DNA of 64,000 nt from Erythroxylum novogranatense (lineage: Eukaryota > Streptophyta > Magnoliopsida > Malpighiales > Erythroxylaceae): the NCBI GenBank assembly GCA_029891385.1, contig CM057234.1:23918350-23982349 (forward strand), read 5' to 3'. Position 1 is the stretch's first letter. Each line of letters opens with the position of its first letter. The position numbers were made by a program, and so were the translations under genes. Below, in pieces: positions 22,560 to 33,884 of the stretch. The notes below the pieces were generated by a model, which saw nothing but the letters and a program-made list of their open reading frames with translations, was not told the DNA's origin and searched no databases.

Positions 22560-24640
22560 AGGAATGATAGAATAAAAATGCCTGCATGATCATAAGGACT
22601 TGCATGACATGCATATGGCTCCCACTAGTTTCCTAGAATCCATAACCCTCTTTACGAATCCAGAGAAACCATATGACATAATGTACTAGTGGGTCGATAT
22701 CCGACATTGCTAAGAGTGACCTTGAGTTTGCCCAACAAGCCACAATTTAGGTCAATCGGTAGGTATCGGTCATACCAATTGTATCATCGATAACCGACAT
22801 TGAGAATGACCTTGGATTTGTCCAACAAGCCACCTTATGTCTCGGGAGGTATCAGATATACCAATTACATCTTAGACACAACTATCGATCAGTGCTATCA
22901 ACTTGTTGATGTGTGCACTTCATTGGGTATCAACTCTTTGATGCGCATACATCTAATGTATGCTACCCAACTTCGCCTCTGTCCACGTTGACCTTGAGGT
23001 TAGCTCAACAAATCAACGCTTCTAGGAAAACCGACCCATTAATCCGAAAATCTTATTTTCATGGTTTGAACATATTCGTATAGAGTGAGCTTGAGGTTAG
23101 CTCAACAACCCAACCCTATAAGAACTCTGGTTCTTACCATATTAATGGAAGGCGTTAGTTTTCATATACCGAGGAGGGATTTCGAGTCTCTAGACTCCAA
23201 GCTTAAGGATTATAGTCACGAAGACTATATGGAATGATTTAGGTTTCATCAACCACATTGAATCATTCCTTATAATCATCCATCATCCAACCTGAGCATG
23301 CCACAAGTCGACTTTCATCAAATGCAAGTCGACTTATGCTTCTTCCCACACACAAGTCGACTTGTATGACACAAGTCGACTTATGTCACCTGCCCATGAA
23401 CAAGTCGACTTATAAGGTATTACAAGTCGACTTATACTGAGATCCTGAACAAGTCGACTTATTACATGACAAGTCGACTTATCCTAAAACCTTGAACAAG
23501 TGGACTTATGTTATAGACAAGTCGACTTATCCAGGTAAATTTGCTAAAATCTCTAATCGGCTAATTCCTCAATTAATGCAATTCCAATTCACAACACCTA
23601 CATACCTAAGGTAATATCTGATAAATGATGCCTCAATGAACACTTCATTGATTCATGAAAGCCTTAAATAGTCAAACTATATGAAAAGCTTGAAATGAGT
23701 CAAAACTCATTAATTTCCAAACAATTTAGGAACACCCAAATTGTCATCCTAAGCATCTCTAGCTAGCATATACACTCTCAAAACTACTCCGACACTTGTC
23801 ACAAAAATTGTGACGGCCAAAACAAGCAAGAAAATGAAATATACTAACGAGACACAAAGGTGATCAATTAGGCATCCGAAAATTCTAGGATAAACAACTT
23901 CAAGCAATTCAGTTTGGAAATCATACTACATCAAGATAACACATTTTTAATCACATTAAAAATGGTGCAAGGCATTGGAACTGAAAAAGCACACTCAATC
24001 AAGCCAAGCAAAACAGTCTCAACAATTTTCACAAAAACTGTCCAGTTCTGTACATTGCTCGAAATGATCAATAAAAAAATTTCAATAAATCATGAGAAAA
24101 TTATATAGGTTACTTCATGTGCATAACATGCTACATGAATTTTTTCAGGATTTTAGGCCATCAAAAACTCAGTCAACCTAAATAACAAAACCGATTCAAA
24201 ATCTGTGTTCATCAGCACAGCAATTCCCAACAGCATAGAATAAATTCGTGAATAAATATCCAATCACCTTGAAATCCAATTTCCATGCTCACAGATATTC
24301 ACCAACATCTTAGAGACATGTAGGTGAAGGAAAATCCAGAAAAAGATGTTTCTAGAATTTATTCTCGATTTTATACTACTGCCTGTTCCAGAATCGTTTC
24401 ACAAAACAGCATCTGTAACCTTAGGGAATTAATTAGCAAAACTATATCAAATCAAATTGATAAATTCTGAACATTCATAGACATATTCTCTAACATGTTA
24501 TGAACAATCCTGGGCAGAAAAATTTCGAAAACCCTATCTCTATAGCAATTCGAAATCTGGGCAGTACACATGCATCAACATCAACAGCACTTAGGGTTTC
24601 TGATCTAGCTTAGGTTTTAGCTTCATACGGGATACCAGAC
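22560..24640 (-). other. Copia-1 long untranslated leader
   Basis: About 2 kb between the primer site and gag without a coding frame, longer than in most copia elements. It contains locally repeated blocks: 'GACCTTGAGKTTRGCTCAACAA' variants appear near 22717, 22810, 22990 and 23090, and the AAGTCGACTT array lies at 23305-23528. It may hold packaging and regulatory signals. That is inference. Confidence 0.65.
23305..23528. repeat. AAGTCGACTT palindrome array in the Copia-1 leader
   Basis: Nine perfect copies start at 23305, 23326, 23354, 23373, 23402, 23424, 23451, 23471 and 23519. One copy at 23498 has a single mismatch (AAGTGGACTT). Most are preceded by AC or GAAC and followed by AT. The same word sits four or five times in each LTR of the element. 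Confidence 0.95.
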
Positions 24641-24652
24641 GCTCTGATACCA
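24641..24652 (-). promoter_or_regulatory. Copia-1 primer-binding site
   Basis: The minus strand reads TGGTATCAGAGC, a perfect match to the 3' end of plant initiator tRNA-Met. It lies one base downstream of the 5' LTR. It primes minus-strand DNA synthesis. Confidence 0.95.
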
Positions 24653-24653
24653 C

Positions 24654-26590
24654 TGTAGGAAAATCCCAGGAGGTACATCACATGTACCGGCAGCGGAAAA
24701 CAAAAATTTTTGTTCCCGGGACCTTCCCGAACCCAGGATCCAGGTATCCGTATGAAGACATCAACCTAAATAGCCAAAAGAGACTATCTCTAAAGGTGAT
24801 CCACGCAGAGATCAGAAAACCTAACCGAGTCAAACCCCTTTAACCCGGGAATAGCTAGAACAGATTAAAGCCTGCTAGAGCCTACCTCTGTCCTGGAGAG
24901 CTTGAGGAGCACGTTGAAACCTTGCCTTGGAGAAGAGAAAAACGATGATGCATGAGGAAGAAGATTTGAAAAACCAATTTTCCAAAGGAAACTTAACTCT
25001 TAAGTTTCCAACTTCTCCTCCCTCCTTGCAAAAACCGTCGTACACCCACCCCTATAAGCCATCTTATATGTCTTTTTAACCATTAAAATCATTCCATAAG
25101 ATGAGGCCATGTGGAAGCTTAATGGCCATTAACTTATTAAGTGAATAAAGAAATGAAGCTTTGACTTTTCAAAGCTTTATCTTCTTTTCTCCCATTCCAA
25201 CGTGCAAGACATTAATTTTATTAATTAATTAATTAATTAATTAGTTAATTAATTAATAAATAATTGCTAAGGTCCAGTCCAACTGGGGTCGGTCCTACCG
25301 CCTCATCGCCCCCAGATCAAACTTGACTCAAAACTTTTCTTAGCAATATTGATGTCGCGATCTCATCGGGACATATCCCAATCCCATTGGGATCCATTTA
25401 ATCCTAATGCTCTCCATAATTGGAACTCTGTCCAATTACTATTTCTGATTCTCGAGACACTCTTAAGCGTGTGACCCTTTAGGCTTAGGTTATGTTGGCC
25501 ACTTAGATTAACAATTAATCTGAGCAAGTCATGATGTATCTAGCAACACATCATGACCCCGATTGACCAGGAAAGTAATCGGTTTGATGTATTCATCAAG
25601 AACCAGATCACAAACCCTTCCATAGACAATTACCGTGCAATTCGTCCTTTCACCATCCTATACCCCACTTGGTTATGAGTATGGTCAAAGTGTCAACTCT
25701 CACTAGGTCGAGTCTAGCCCAGTGATAACAGATCTCGCCCTAGGACTCATTACTCTATATGTCCATGAAGACACTCTTCATGACATATTCACTCGCCGAG
25801 ATTTACAAGTAATGATCCCGACAAGAGGCCATGGGTATCTCCTCTCGCTAATCCGAAGTGGTGAATCCTTTATTGGCTACTCAATTATCTTGAATACCTC
25901 AAGCTGTACCCAAGCACCACCTATGAGTTACCTCGGAAGGCAACAAGGAATGGAGTCAAAATGCAGGATCGGTATTCAAGATATCCTTGAGTACCTCAAG
26001 TCTAAGGATACTTGCACCATTGCTATGATGAGATTATCAACGACACTAGATAAGATATCCATGTGATGATCTCATGGCGGTCATCCAATGAACTTACTAC
26101 CGCTAGTAAGCATCCACATGTCAATTATAAATATCTCATATTTACAGTTTCTGAGATCCACTGCTTGATCCAATCAAGGAATATGACATGTGCTAGTCTA
26201 TCCGGATTAATGATGTCCGATCTCATTAATCCTTTGACTAGGAGAATTTAGAATCTTGACACAATTGCACATGATAGGAATCTCGGAGTATGATCACATC
26301 ATAATTTCCTTCATGCTATGTCATATATCATGGACTTCATTAATCGATTAAAGATCCAATCAATTCATAAACAATGTTCATGAACATCAAATTAATGAAT
26401 TATGCCTTTTCTTTATTTATTCATTCGATGCGCATCATTGTGAATAAAAGCGCTAAAGGGATTGCCTTTAGGGCACAAATAAACAGTACCGTCCTTGAAT
26501 AAGTCGACTTATCCAATGTACAAGTCGACTTATCGGTACTTTTCAAGAATAAGTCGACTTATCAGTAGTACAAGTCGACTTGTACTTACA
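24654..26590 (-). repeat. Copia-1 5' LTR
   Basis: Starts TGTAGGAAAATCCC and ends TGTACTTACA on the plus strand. It is highly similar to 16828-18782. It has four AAGTCGACTT palindromes (26501, 26522, 26551 and 26572) against five in the partner, a difference of one 21-bp unit. Frames inside it (25722-26251) are chance. Confidence 0.93.
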
Positions 26591-26595
26591 CATAT

Positions 26596-26999
26596 AGTAG
26601 CGATAGCTACTTCTTTCCTCTTCATTTCTAGAAATGTATTTGGAACATTAGCATATTTGCTAATATTTGAGTTTTTACATAGAGAGGTTTGAAAGAGGTC
26701 CTTTGTACAAGAAGTTAGCTAATTAAAATGGGCATTTTCTTATTAGACAAAAAGTTGTCTTTATGATTTTTGGATGAATCGTTGGTTCATCTTCTTAAAG
26801 ATTGCCCATTAATTAGTGGTATTTAGTTTAGCTCTTCGTTGGAGCTAAGATTGTTTGATTTTTCAATCAATACATTATGTGATTAGGTTATATTTTTGTT
26901 CAATTATTTTGGGAATGAGGACATTCAATTATTCTCTTTTACAACATGGCAACTAAGGAGTTTCAAAAGTTATATGATCTTCGATAATAAACATTTTCT
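26596..26999. other. Intergenic stretch between Copia-1 and a split LTR
   Basis: AT-rich, no gene. It is the right flank of the Copia-1 insertion. Confidence 0.4.
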
Positions 27000-27635
27000 G
27001 TAGTTTTCCTTGAATTTTCATTAAGTTCATTGCCACTAACGTAGCCTCATAAGCGTTCAGTCTCTAATAATATCCATACGAAAAAATCGAGAAAACTTTA
27101 CAAATGGTGTAGAGAGGGGTAACCAAAAAGTATTAGCTCCTTTAAAGTCTACATCTATTTATAATTAGTTTGGATTTTTGGTAGCTTGGTTGAATTATAA
27201 TTCTAATTTCAATTAATCTTTGATTAACATTATATTTAATTATAATTAAATATCAATTGAGTTCAAATAAGATTTAATATCTTGTGATAGTTTTTATTTA
27301 TTAAATATCTCATATTTAACCTTTTAAGTTTCTCAAACTTTACAATCATGTCTAACTCTATCTTGATTAAATTATCTTTTCTCTCTTTAATTGTTCTATG
27401 TGTGTGATCGAATAAGTTTCTAAATATGTTGACAATGGATATAAATCATAACTCATTTAATTTATTTTAATTATATAATTAAATAATTTATATCTATAGA
27501 TAAAATTGATATCTAGTAAAATATCATAATCACCCAAATATTAACAATATTAAATTAATTTTAACTAACCTTTTATGTGTAATTTTTTGTGTAGTTCAAT
27601 CATTTCATCATATAATGTTCTGATTAGATATAAAA
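27000..27635 (-). repeat. Family A LTR, copy 3, first half
   Basis: Colinear with about 5810-6455 of LTR copy 1 in the same orientation: shared blocks include CTAATTTCAATTAA, TTATTTATTAAATATCTCATA and TTTCATC...AATGTTCT. Similarity stops abruptly at 27635. The next expected sequence (GCATGAAATTAATG in copy 1) resumes as AGTATAGAATTAAT at about 48676, 21 kb to the right. Confidence 0.65.
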
Positions 27636-27897
27636 GCTCTGTTCGGCAATCAGTTGATTGCATTAGCTGTTAGTTAATAGTTGACTATATCGGCTGATTT
27701 GACCAGTGGATTGCATTAGTTATTTGTTAGAGATGTTTAGTAAAATTAGTTGTTTATGTGTGAAATGACTTATGAGGACATGACTTTAAAAAATTATAAG
27801 GGTATGAATATTATATGTCTTAGTATTTAAATTTTAGATATTTAATTCTACAAAATTAAGTTTATAACTCTAATAGAAAATATAGAACATATAGTAG

Positions 27898-28024
27898 TAA
27901 TGACAACAACAACAATAACAACAACAATAACAATAACAACAACAACAATAACAACAACAACAACATCAAAACAACAACAACAACAATAATAATAATAATG
28001 ATGATGGTGATGATGATGATGATA
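27898..28024. repeat. Compound trinucleotide microsatellite
   Basis: A run of (AAC/AAT)n passes into (AAT)n and then (GAT)n over about 127 bp. The long minus-strand frames across it (poly-Val, Leu or His) are artefacts of the repeat. Confidence 0.9.
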
Positions 28025-28129
28025 CATCCAAACATAAATATATAACAATCCAAATGAAGTTTAACAATACAATTCAAATAGAGCAAAAGAAATGAACTCC
28101 ATCATTTAAAGCAAAGATTTATAACTATT

Positions 28130-29530
28130 TAAGAACAACGTCTAACTGCCATTAAACTAGAAGCAATATTTTCATGAATAGTTGTCATCTCCAAAATTCT
28201 TCGTTCTTTAATGTCTTCTTGTGTAGAGTTAACTTCAACATCTTAAAATACATTTAGATGTATAAATTCAAGATCTTGATCGATGATGTTAAAAGTCGAG
28301 TCGCCACTTGTACATCTTCTAATATAGTTATGCAATATAAAAGCTGCACAAATTATTCTATTTTAATCCACTAATAAATACTTAGGCATTTTCTCCAATA
28401 TCTTCCATCGAGCATTAAGAACACCAAAAGCCTTCTTAATACAACTTCTCAATGATGAATGATCTCAATTAAAAACTTCTTAAGATCTTCTTGGATTTAC
28501 ACTATGAAACTTCGATTAATGATACCTTGTTTTTGGATAAGGTGTCAATTACCCTTTTCTTTCTGGATGATCTTTATCAACCAAGTAATATTTACCTGAG
28601 TTTCTATATAAGCAATATAATTAGTATAAATGATATAATAAAAAGTCTAAATTATGAATAACAAATCCTACAAATCTTAAAATTACCTATTGGTGGTTTT
28701 CAAAATTTAAGTCTCAAATTATCAATTGTATCAAGGAAAATACGAACCATGAGTTGATCCCTCCCAACTCATTAAAACGTATTTAAATAGTAAGTTAAAG
28801 TCATATGTTGTCAATACATTTGTTATTGTTATTCCTTTCTATCTTCTAAATCTCATTTGATCCTCCTCTGCAATAACTACCGCTATATATGTACCATCAA
28901 TAGCTCCAATGCAATCCTAATATAAAACAATAGTCATAAAATGATAAAAAAACATTTTTAATGGAAAATATAATGAAGGGGAAGGAAGAACATTCAATTA
29001 CCTTAAATTATGGCATATATCTAGCATCATTGGCAATTTGTGGTGGAATGTCCTTGAATTCGGGATCTTTTGGTACAAGTATATCCCTTAAAAATCCATC
29101 TATAGTACTTAAAACTTCTTTTAAAACTCTACTTATAGTTTTACCAGAATGTTGAAAGTGCTCTTGGGTATCTCTATTAGAGGAATCTTTACTTAGAACA
29201 TACAGGAATAAACTGACTTTCTCCAAAATAGACATCCTATTCGAAGGTCTCAAACTATAATTATTTTCCAATACTATACATAATTGTCAAAATGTATTTT
29301 GATTCATCCTAAAGGTATTAAAACACCAATTTTTATGACCATTCAATAATTCATTCATCCATCATTCTCCTGTTTGATAAGAAGTCATGCATTGTTTCTT
29401 GTATATGTGGTTAAAAAAAAACACACACTCATGTAACCCGCTACATAAGCCACCGAATCCTAAAACTCTTTCTAATTATCCAAAAATTTCTTTATTTGCA
29501 GAAGTTGCATAATTTGCATAACAGTAGCAT
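28130..29530 (-). pseudogene. PIF/Harbinger transposase, broken
   Basis: The minus strand shows a helix-turn-helix region with the family pattern (29271-29008): MSILEKVSLFLYVLSKDSSN, HFQHSGKTISRVLKEVL and DPEFKDIPPQIANDARYMP. An apparent 85-bp intron follows (28917-29001, GTAATT...TATTAG). The DDE core begins DCIGAIDGTYIAVV with the first catalytic Asp and EEDQMRFRR. The carboxy end near 28140-28440 has AFGVLNARWKILEKMPKYL, then AAFILHNYIRR, then a terminal IASSLM segment. A stop codon replaces one residue between RYMP and FKDCIG, and more stops and frameshifts follow, so the copy is inactive. The enzyme normally cuts and pastes the element, with a preference for TAA/TTA-like sites. Confidence 0.85.
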
Positions 29531-29764
29531 TCATACCTATATATCAATAAGTAAAATTATATTGCAAATAAGCAAGACACTTATATGTCCAAATATAAAG
29601 AAATAAATAATATAGCACGTAATAAAATTATAGATTACAAACAAGATAACATAATATAATAAAATAAGCTAACCAAGTTCATAATGTCTTATAATACACC
29701 ATGTCAACATAAGTGCCCAAATAATAAAAACAATAAACTAAACATAGTAATGGGTAGATAGAAA

Positions 29765-30965
29765 CTATGTTTAATGTTTGTTATGCTTGTCATACTCATA
29801 CATAAATTTTATGTATTCAACTCTCTTTATATCATCTGGTAAACCAAAACAAATGGACTTTCTTTGCGTATCTTCAATCAACAAATAAACAAAGTAAAAT
29901 TCAAGAGTATCATTCTTTAAACCAGGCAAAGTATATAGTTTTCCTAAAGCATTTGTAACATCATAATGTGATGCACGAGTACCATTACTTTGTGATACAC
30001 CAATATTCATCGTATCCAAAACTTTTGTAATGATTCTATTCATCTCCATTGTTGCACTCTGTCTCTCTTGACTCTATTTCATCATATCGTTAAGCCTCTC
30101 ATACATTGCTGCAAATCTTTCTACCCTTTGGCGGAATCAATTCTTGCACTCTTGTTACTTTGTAAACTATCACTCCTTAAAACCATTTTGCATCTTCTTC
30201 TCTCACTCCCTTCATCATGTGTAGCTTGAGGGGTTGGGGTAGGTTCTCTCCACACTTCTTCCCAATTGTTTAGACCACTAGTCTCATCCATATTCTCATG
30301 ATCATGATAGCCTAACAATTGATAATGAGCATTATGACTATCAGGTGGAGAAGGAACACATACATCCTCATCTTCTCGTTATCCTTGTGGAGGGTCAGCC
30401 ATAGGACAAAATATAGTCTCTCCTCAAGCCAAACATCCAAAATGTTGATCCAACTTACATTTAAGCTTAAGCTTAAGCCTTTCCTCTTTAAATGTTTTAA
30501 AATTGATGTTCTCTTACAAAAAATTAAATAACTTATATTTAACTAACTATTTAGCATTAAAGGAAAATAACTTAAATTGGGAAAAGGGGATAACCTTAAT
30601 TTTCAAAGTCTACCACTCCTCACTAGCAGCAATCGGTCCTTTGTCATAATCTCATCCTAATCTCGTTGCTTTCCCTTTCAACTATTTCCAAAGACTCCAT
30701 CTAGTTCTCATCCAATCAAACTTATTTTTAAGCTTAGTTTTATCCTATGATAAGTTGGTTGCTTTGTGAAACTCTTCCTCCACCTTCTTCTATGGTAACC
30801 TTTGAAAAATAACTCCACCATGTTTTCCCTTACTCCTTTCACTATATTGGTTACAAATGTAACAAAAGATAAGAAGAGTTTCTTTTGGCCAAGGAATCCT
30901 GCCTATATCATTCCTCCCTTGATTTCCTCCTTGTTTCCTTTTTGGGATGATGTCATCTAATCATA
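29765..30965 (-). pseudogene. Harbinger ORF1, Myb/SANT-like DNA-binding protein, broken
   Basis: Upstream of the transposase on the same strand. Near 30600-30760 the frames show LKNKFDWMRTRWSLWK, LKGKATRLG-DYDKGPI and ASEEWWTLK, matching the Myb/SANT-like domain of plant ORF1 and related host proteins. A linker (30318-30121) is Glu/Thr/Ser-rich. The carboxy part (30049-29771) has a helical tail with LPGLKNDTLEFYFVYLLIED and PDDIKRVEYIKFMYEY, typical of these proteins. In PIF/Harbinger elements this protein binds the ends and brings the transposase into the nucleus. Frames are interrupted. Confidence 0.75.
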
Positions 30966-31195
30966 TAAGATGAAAAAGATTACATGCTACTAGTTAATTA
31001 GTTTTACTAACTTAAATTAGACTATTCCAACCAAATAAATATATAAATACTTTTATCATCATAATATTTTTTAATTACTTAATTTAAAATTATTTGATCT
31101 CTTAATTTAAAATGAGTAATAGAATTAACTTGTGAATATTATTTAAAAAATTTATTGTAATATATTTTATTTAAAATATTATATTATAAAAACAT
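30966..31195. other. AT-rich stretch right of the Harbinger ORFs
   Basis: No features. Probable non-coding part of the transposon. Confidence 0.4.
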
Positions 31196-32220
31196 TTTTC
31201 TATTAAATTACTATTTGTTTATATATAATAATTTAACAAAATACTAATACATTTTGGTAACAAAAGAACTATAAAATAATTAAATAATATTAGAAAAGAT
31301 AAATATAAATTTGTAAATATTAAATAATCAAGTTTTAATGCATGATTACAAAACCATCTTTACAAGATTTGAGAAGAATAAAATCTAAAGAAAACCTTCT
31401 TAAATAGGAAACAAAAGAGAGAAAAGAGAGTTAGGGATAAAAGCGAAATGGTTGTTATTAAGGCTTCGGTTGAATGATAGGAGAGAGTTCTAAATTAAGA
31501 AGGCCATTATAAAAAATAATGATACTTTTATGTTCACTAAATTTGACAAGTTTAGGATAACATTTCAGAAACATTAGTGTGCGCTAAAATTAAAAAGTAT
31601 TAGTTCGAAAGTTTTCTTTTAGAATTGCATATTTACTGTGAATAAAATTTATTAAATATTTTCTATTAAATTACTATTTGTTTATATATAATAATTTAAG
31701 AAAATACTACTACATTTTGGTAACAAAAGAACTATTAAATAATTAAATAATATTAGAAAAGATGAATATAAATTTGTAAATTTTAAATAATCAAGTTTTA
31801 ATGCATGATTGCAAAACCATCTTAACAAGATTTGGAGAAGAATAAACTATTTGGAAAATGAATCTTAATTATGTAAAATTTCATCAATAAGGTATGTCAA
31901 CCAAAAATTAAGGATAACTGATATACACTTATCACTTGGCTCATTCCCTAAAGTTCGGGAGCATATATCATAAGTTTCTTTATGAATAGACCACTGAAAT
32001 TTGATATATACGATACTTATTTGAGATTTCTATTCATCATACGTATTATGTAAAGACAAACCTTTCCGAATAAGTAGTAGAAATATACAACTTTGTTTTA
32101 TATCTTTCTTAAAGACTAAATTAGCGAGTGATTATATGATAATTTAAGAAAATAATACTTCATTTTGTTAACAAAAGAACTATTTAATAATTAAATAATA
32201 TTAGAAAATGATAAATATAA
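31196..32220. repeat. Three direct copies of an AT-rich block
   Basis: 31196-31382 and 31659-31846 are about 187 bp each and nearly identical: both contain TTACTATTTGTTTATATATA, ACATTTTGGTAACAAAAGAA and TTTTAATGCATGATT. 32140-32220 is a shorter third copy (AATTTAAGAAAATAATACTT to TTAGAAAATGATAAATATAA). Spacing is about 463 then 480 bp, suggesting duplication of a unit of roughly 470 bp. Confidence 0.8.
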
Positions 32221-32229
32221 ACAAACATA

Positions 32230-32378
32230 AAATTTTATAGCATTTCGAGATACATAAATTTATAAATTTTATAGCATTTTAGAAACATAAATTTATAGCA
32301 TTTTTTAATAATGGTACAAAACGAAATAATGGTACAACATTTCTATAGCATTTCGAAACATAAATTTATAGAGAAGAG
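32230..32378. repeat. Tandem TATAGCATTTCGAAACATAAATTTA repeat
   Basis: Four imperfect copies of a TATAGCATTT...AACATAAATTTATA unit lie within about 150 bp. The spacing is 30-60 bp and irregular. Confidence 0.75.
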
Positions 32379-32648
32379 TTATGATTACGGACATTATAAT
32401 ACTATTAAAACTCAACACATAAACATTTTTTTTCTTCTTTTCTTTTTATTTCTTCTTTCGATCTCTTATAGCCACTATTAAAATCACAATTCTCTGGCTT
32501 AATCTATTACATTATCATTCATTTTATTTCTACAACATACCAAATAATATAAGCCACATAACCTAATGAAAACTCCTGGCAAGGAACAACTAACGATGAC
32601 GAATGAGAACAACTAACAATGGTGAATGACAATTGTTTAGGGAAGAAC

Positions 32649-32671
32649 AGTCTTTACAATCTGTAAAGACT
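32649..32671. other. Perfect 10-bp inverted repeat with a 3-base loop
   Basis: AGTCTTTACA, ATC, TGTAAAGACT. It could form a short hairpin in DNA or RNA. No gene is adjacent. Confidence 0.7.
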
Positions 32672-33884
32672 CTATATGATTGGTAGAACAAAAATAGGCC
32701 ACAAAACATAGCATGTTATATCACACTTGTGAGAATAATAAGACATAATTCCTAAAAAAACAATAACACTAAATACAAGTAGTTTGTACCTTATATATGG
32801 GAGAACGTGAAGTATTTTGCCTAGCTTGATGATTTCGAAGAACCTAATGAATGGAAAAAAGCAAGTTGTAAAGACTAACAACTGACAATTGTGTTGAGCT
32901 TTTCCATTTTAAAGGTGAAAAAGAGATGATGGGGCAGTATTAAGTAATAAATGGAGTTAAATGCAATAAATACAAAAAGTAGCTACAACCTCCACAAAAT
33001 TAATGTAATTTTGTACAGCATACTTCGTTTACACAATAAAGACTGCAAAAAATCCATATTTATCTTAACTACTATCATACTTCATTTAGTGAAACTAAAT
33101 ATATCTCAAATATAGTTCGTTGACACAGTAAAGACTGCAACAAATTCATATTTATTTCAATTATTATAAGACTTCATTTAATGAAACTAATCTATCTCAG
33201 ATATACTTTCAGTAAATCTCATATTTAGTTTCAAACTGGTCCCATAGAGGAACTAATGGCACTAATGTTTCGTTAAATTAACAAATAGTTACAATTAGAC
33301 AGTTTGCAGGATATAATTATAATAGACAGATAGTTACAATAGAGTTTCAACTAGATAACTTGTGAATATTATTAAAAAAATGTTCCGTTAAATCAATAGA
33401 TAGTTCCAAGGAAAGATTGCAGGATAAGTTACCTGTATTGAGGTGAGTGGACAAGCATTTTTGCTCCCACTTTACCCAAACTTGACTTGCAAAATCATCA
33501 AAACAACCACTAGAAGTGAATCATCTAAACAATTGAGTAGACAGTAGTAAAAACAAACTTGAACGAGCATATTGCTATTTTCCAATACATGAAAAAAAAA
33601 ACCATTGATCAACATACTTAACCACTGTAAATAGGAAACACGTGTCCTTTAGTTTTAGTTCACGATAATTAATTTTGAAAGTTACTTCTCAATAAAAACA
33701 TTGATGAAACAATGATAAAAATGCCTAATTGCAACTTAATTATGATAAACTATACCCTGCTCAACATGTAATAAGATAACTATTGTACATATGTCGAAAC
33801 AAAACTCTATAATTTGTTTCTTAGTCACTAACAAATTGCTAACATTGGTTAATCAATGATCACAATATAATAATCCATAAATAC
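32672..33884. other. AT-rich stretch with doubtful exon-like pieces
   Basis: No ORF of note. Minus-strand donor-like sites follow short open stretches near 32808-32870 (FEIIKLGKILHVLPYI before GTACAA) and 33433-33490 (ending CAATACAG|GTAACT). They might be further exons of the broken gene at 33885-34129, but I cannot identify them. Confidence 0.25.

Larger units (their letters stand above)
16828..26590 (-). mobile_element. Complete Ty1/copia LTR retrotransposon (Copia-1)
   Basis: Two LTRs of 1955 and 1937 bp bound 5.87 kb of internal DNA. The 5-bp duplication CATAT flanks both ends (16823-16827 and 26591-26595). On the minus strand the order is 5' LTR (24654-26590), primer site, a long non-coding leader, gag, protease, integrase, reverse transcriptase with YVDD, RNase H, polypurine tract and 3' LTR (16828-18782). 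Integrase before reverse transcriptase makes it copia. All coding domains are broken by stops and frameshifts, although the LTRs are still very similar. It therefore probably moved recently using proteins from elsewhere, or the sequence carries indel errors. Confidence 0.95.

Noticed and set aside
23305..23528. CRISPR-like array
   Set aside because: The repeats are only 10 bp and palindromic, the spacers are short and uneven, and it lies inside a plant retrotransposon.
25722..26251. ORFs of 114 and 62 codons in the Copia-1 5' LTR
   Set aside because: They sit in the LTR, and the matching frames in the partner LTR are interrupted.
27848..28086. His-, Val- and Leu-run peptides on the minus strand
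   Set aside because: Translation of a trinucleotide microsatellite.
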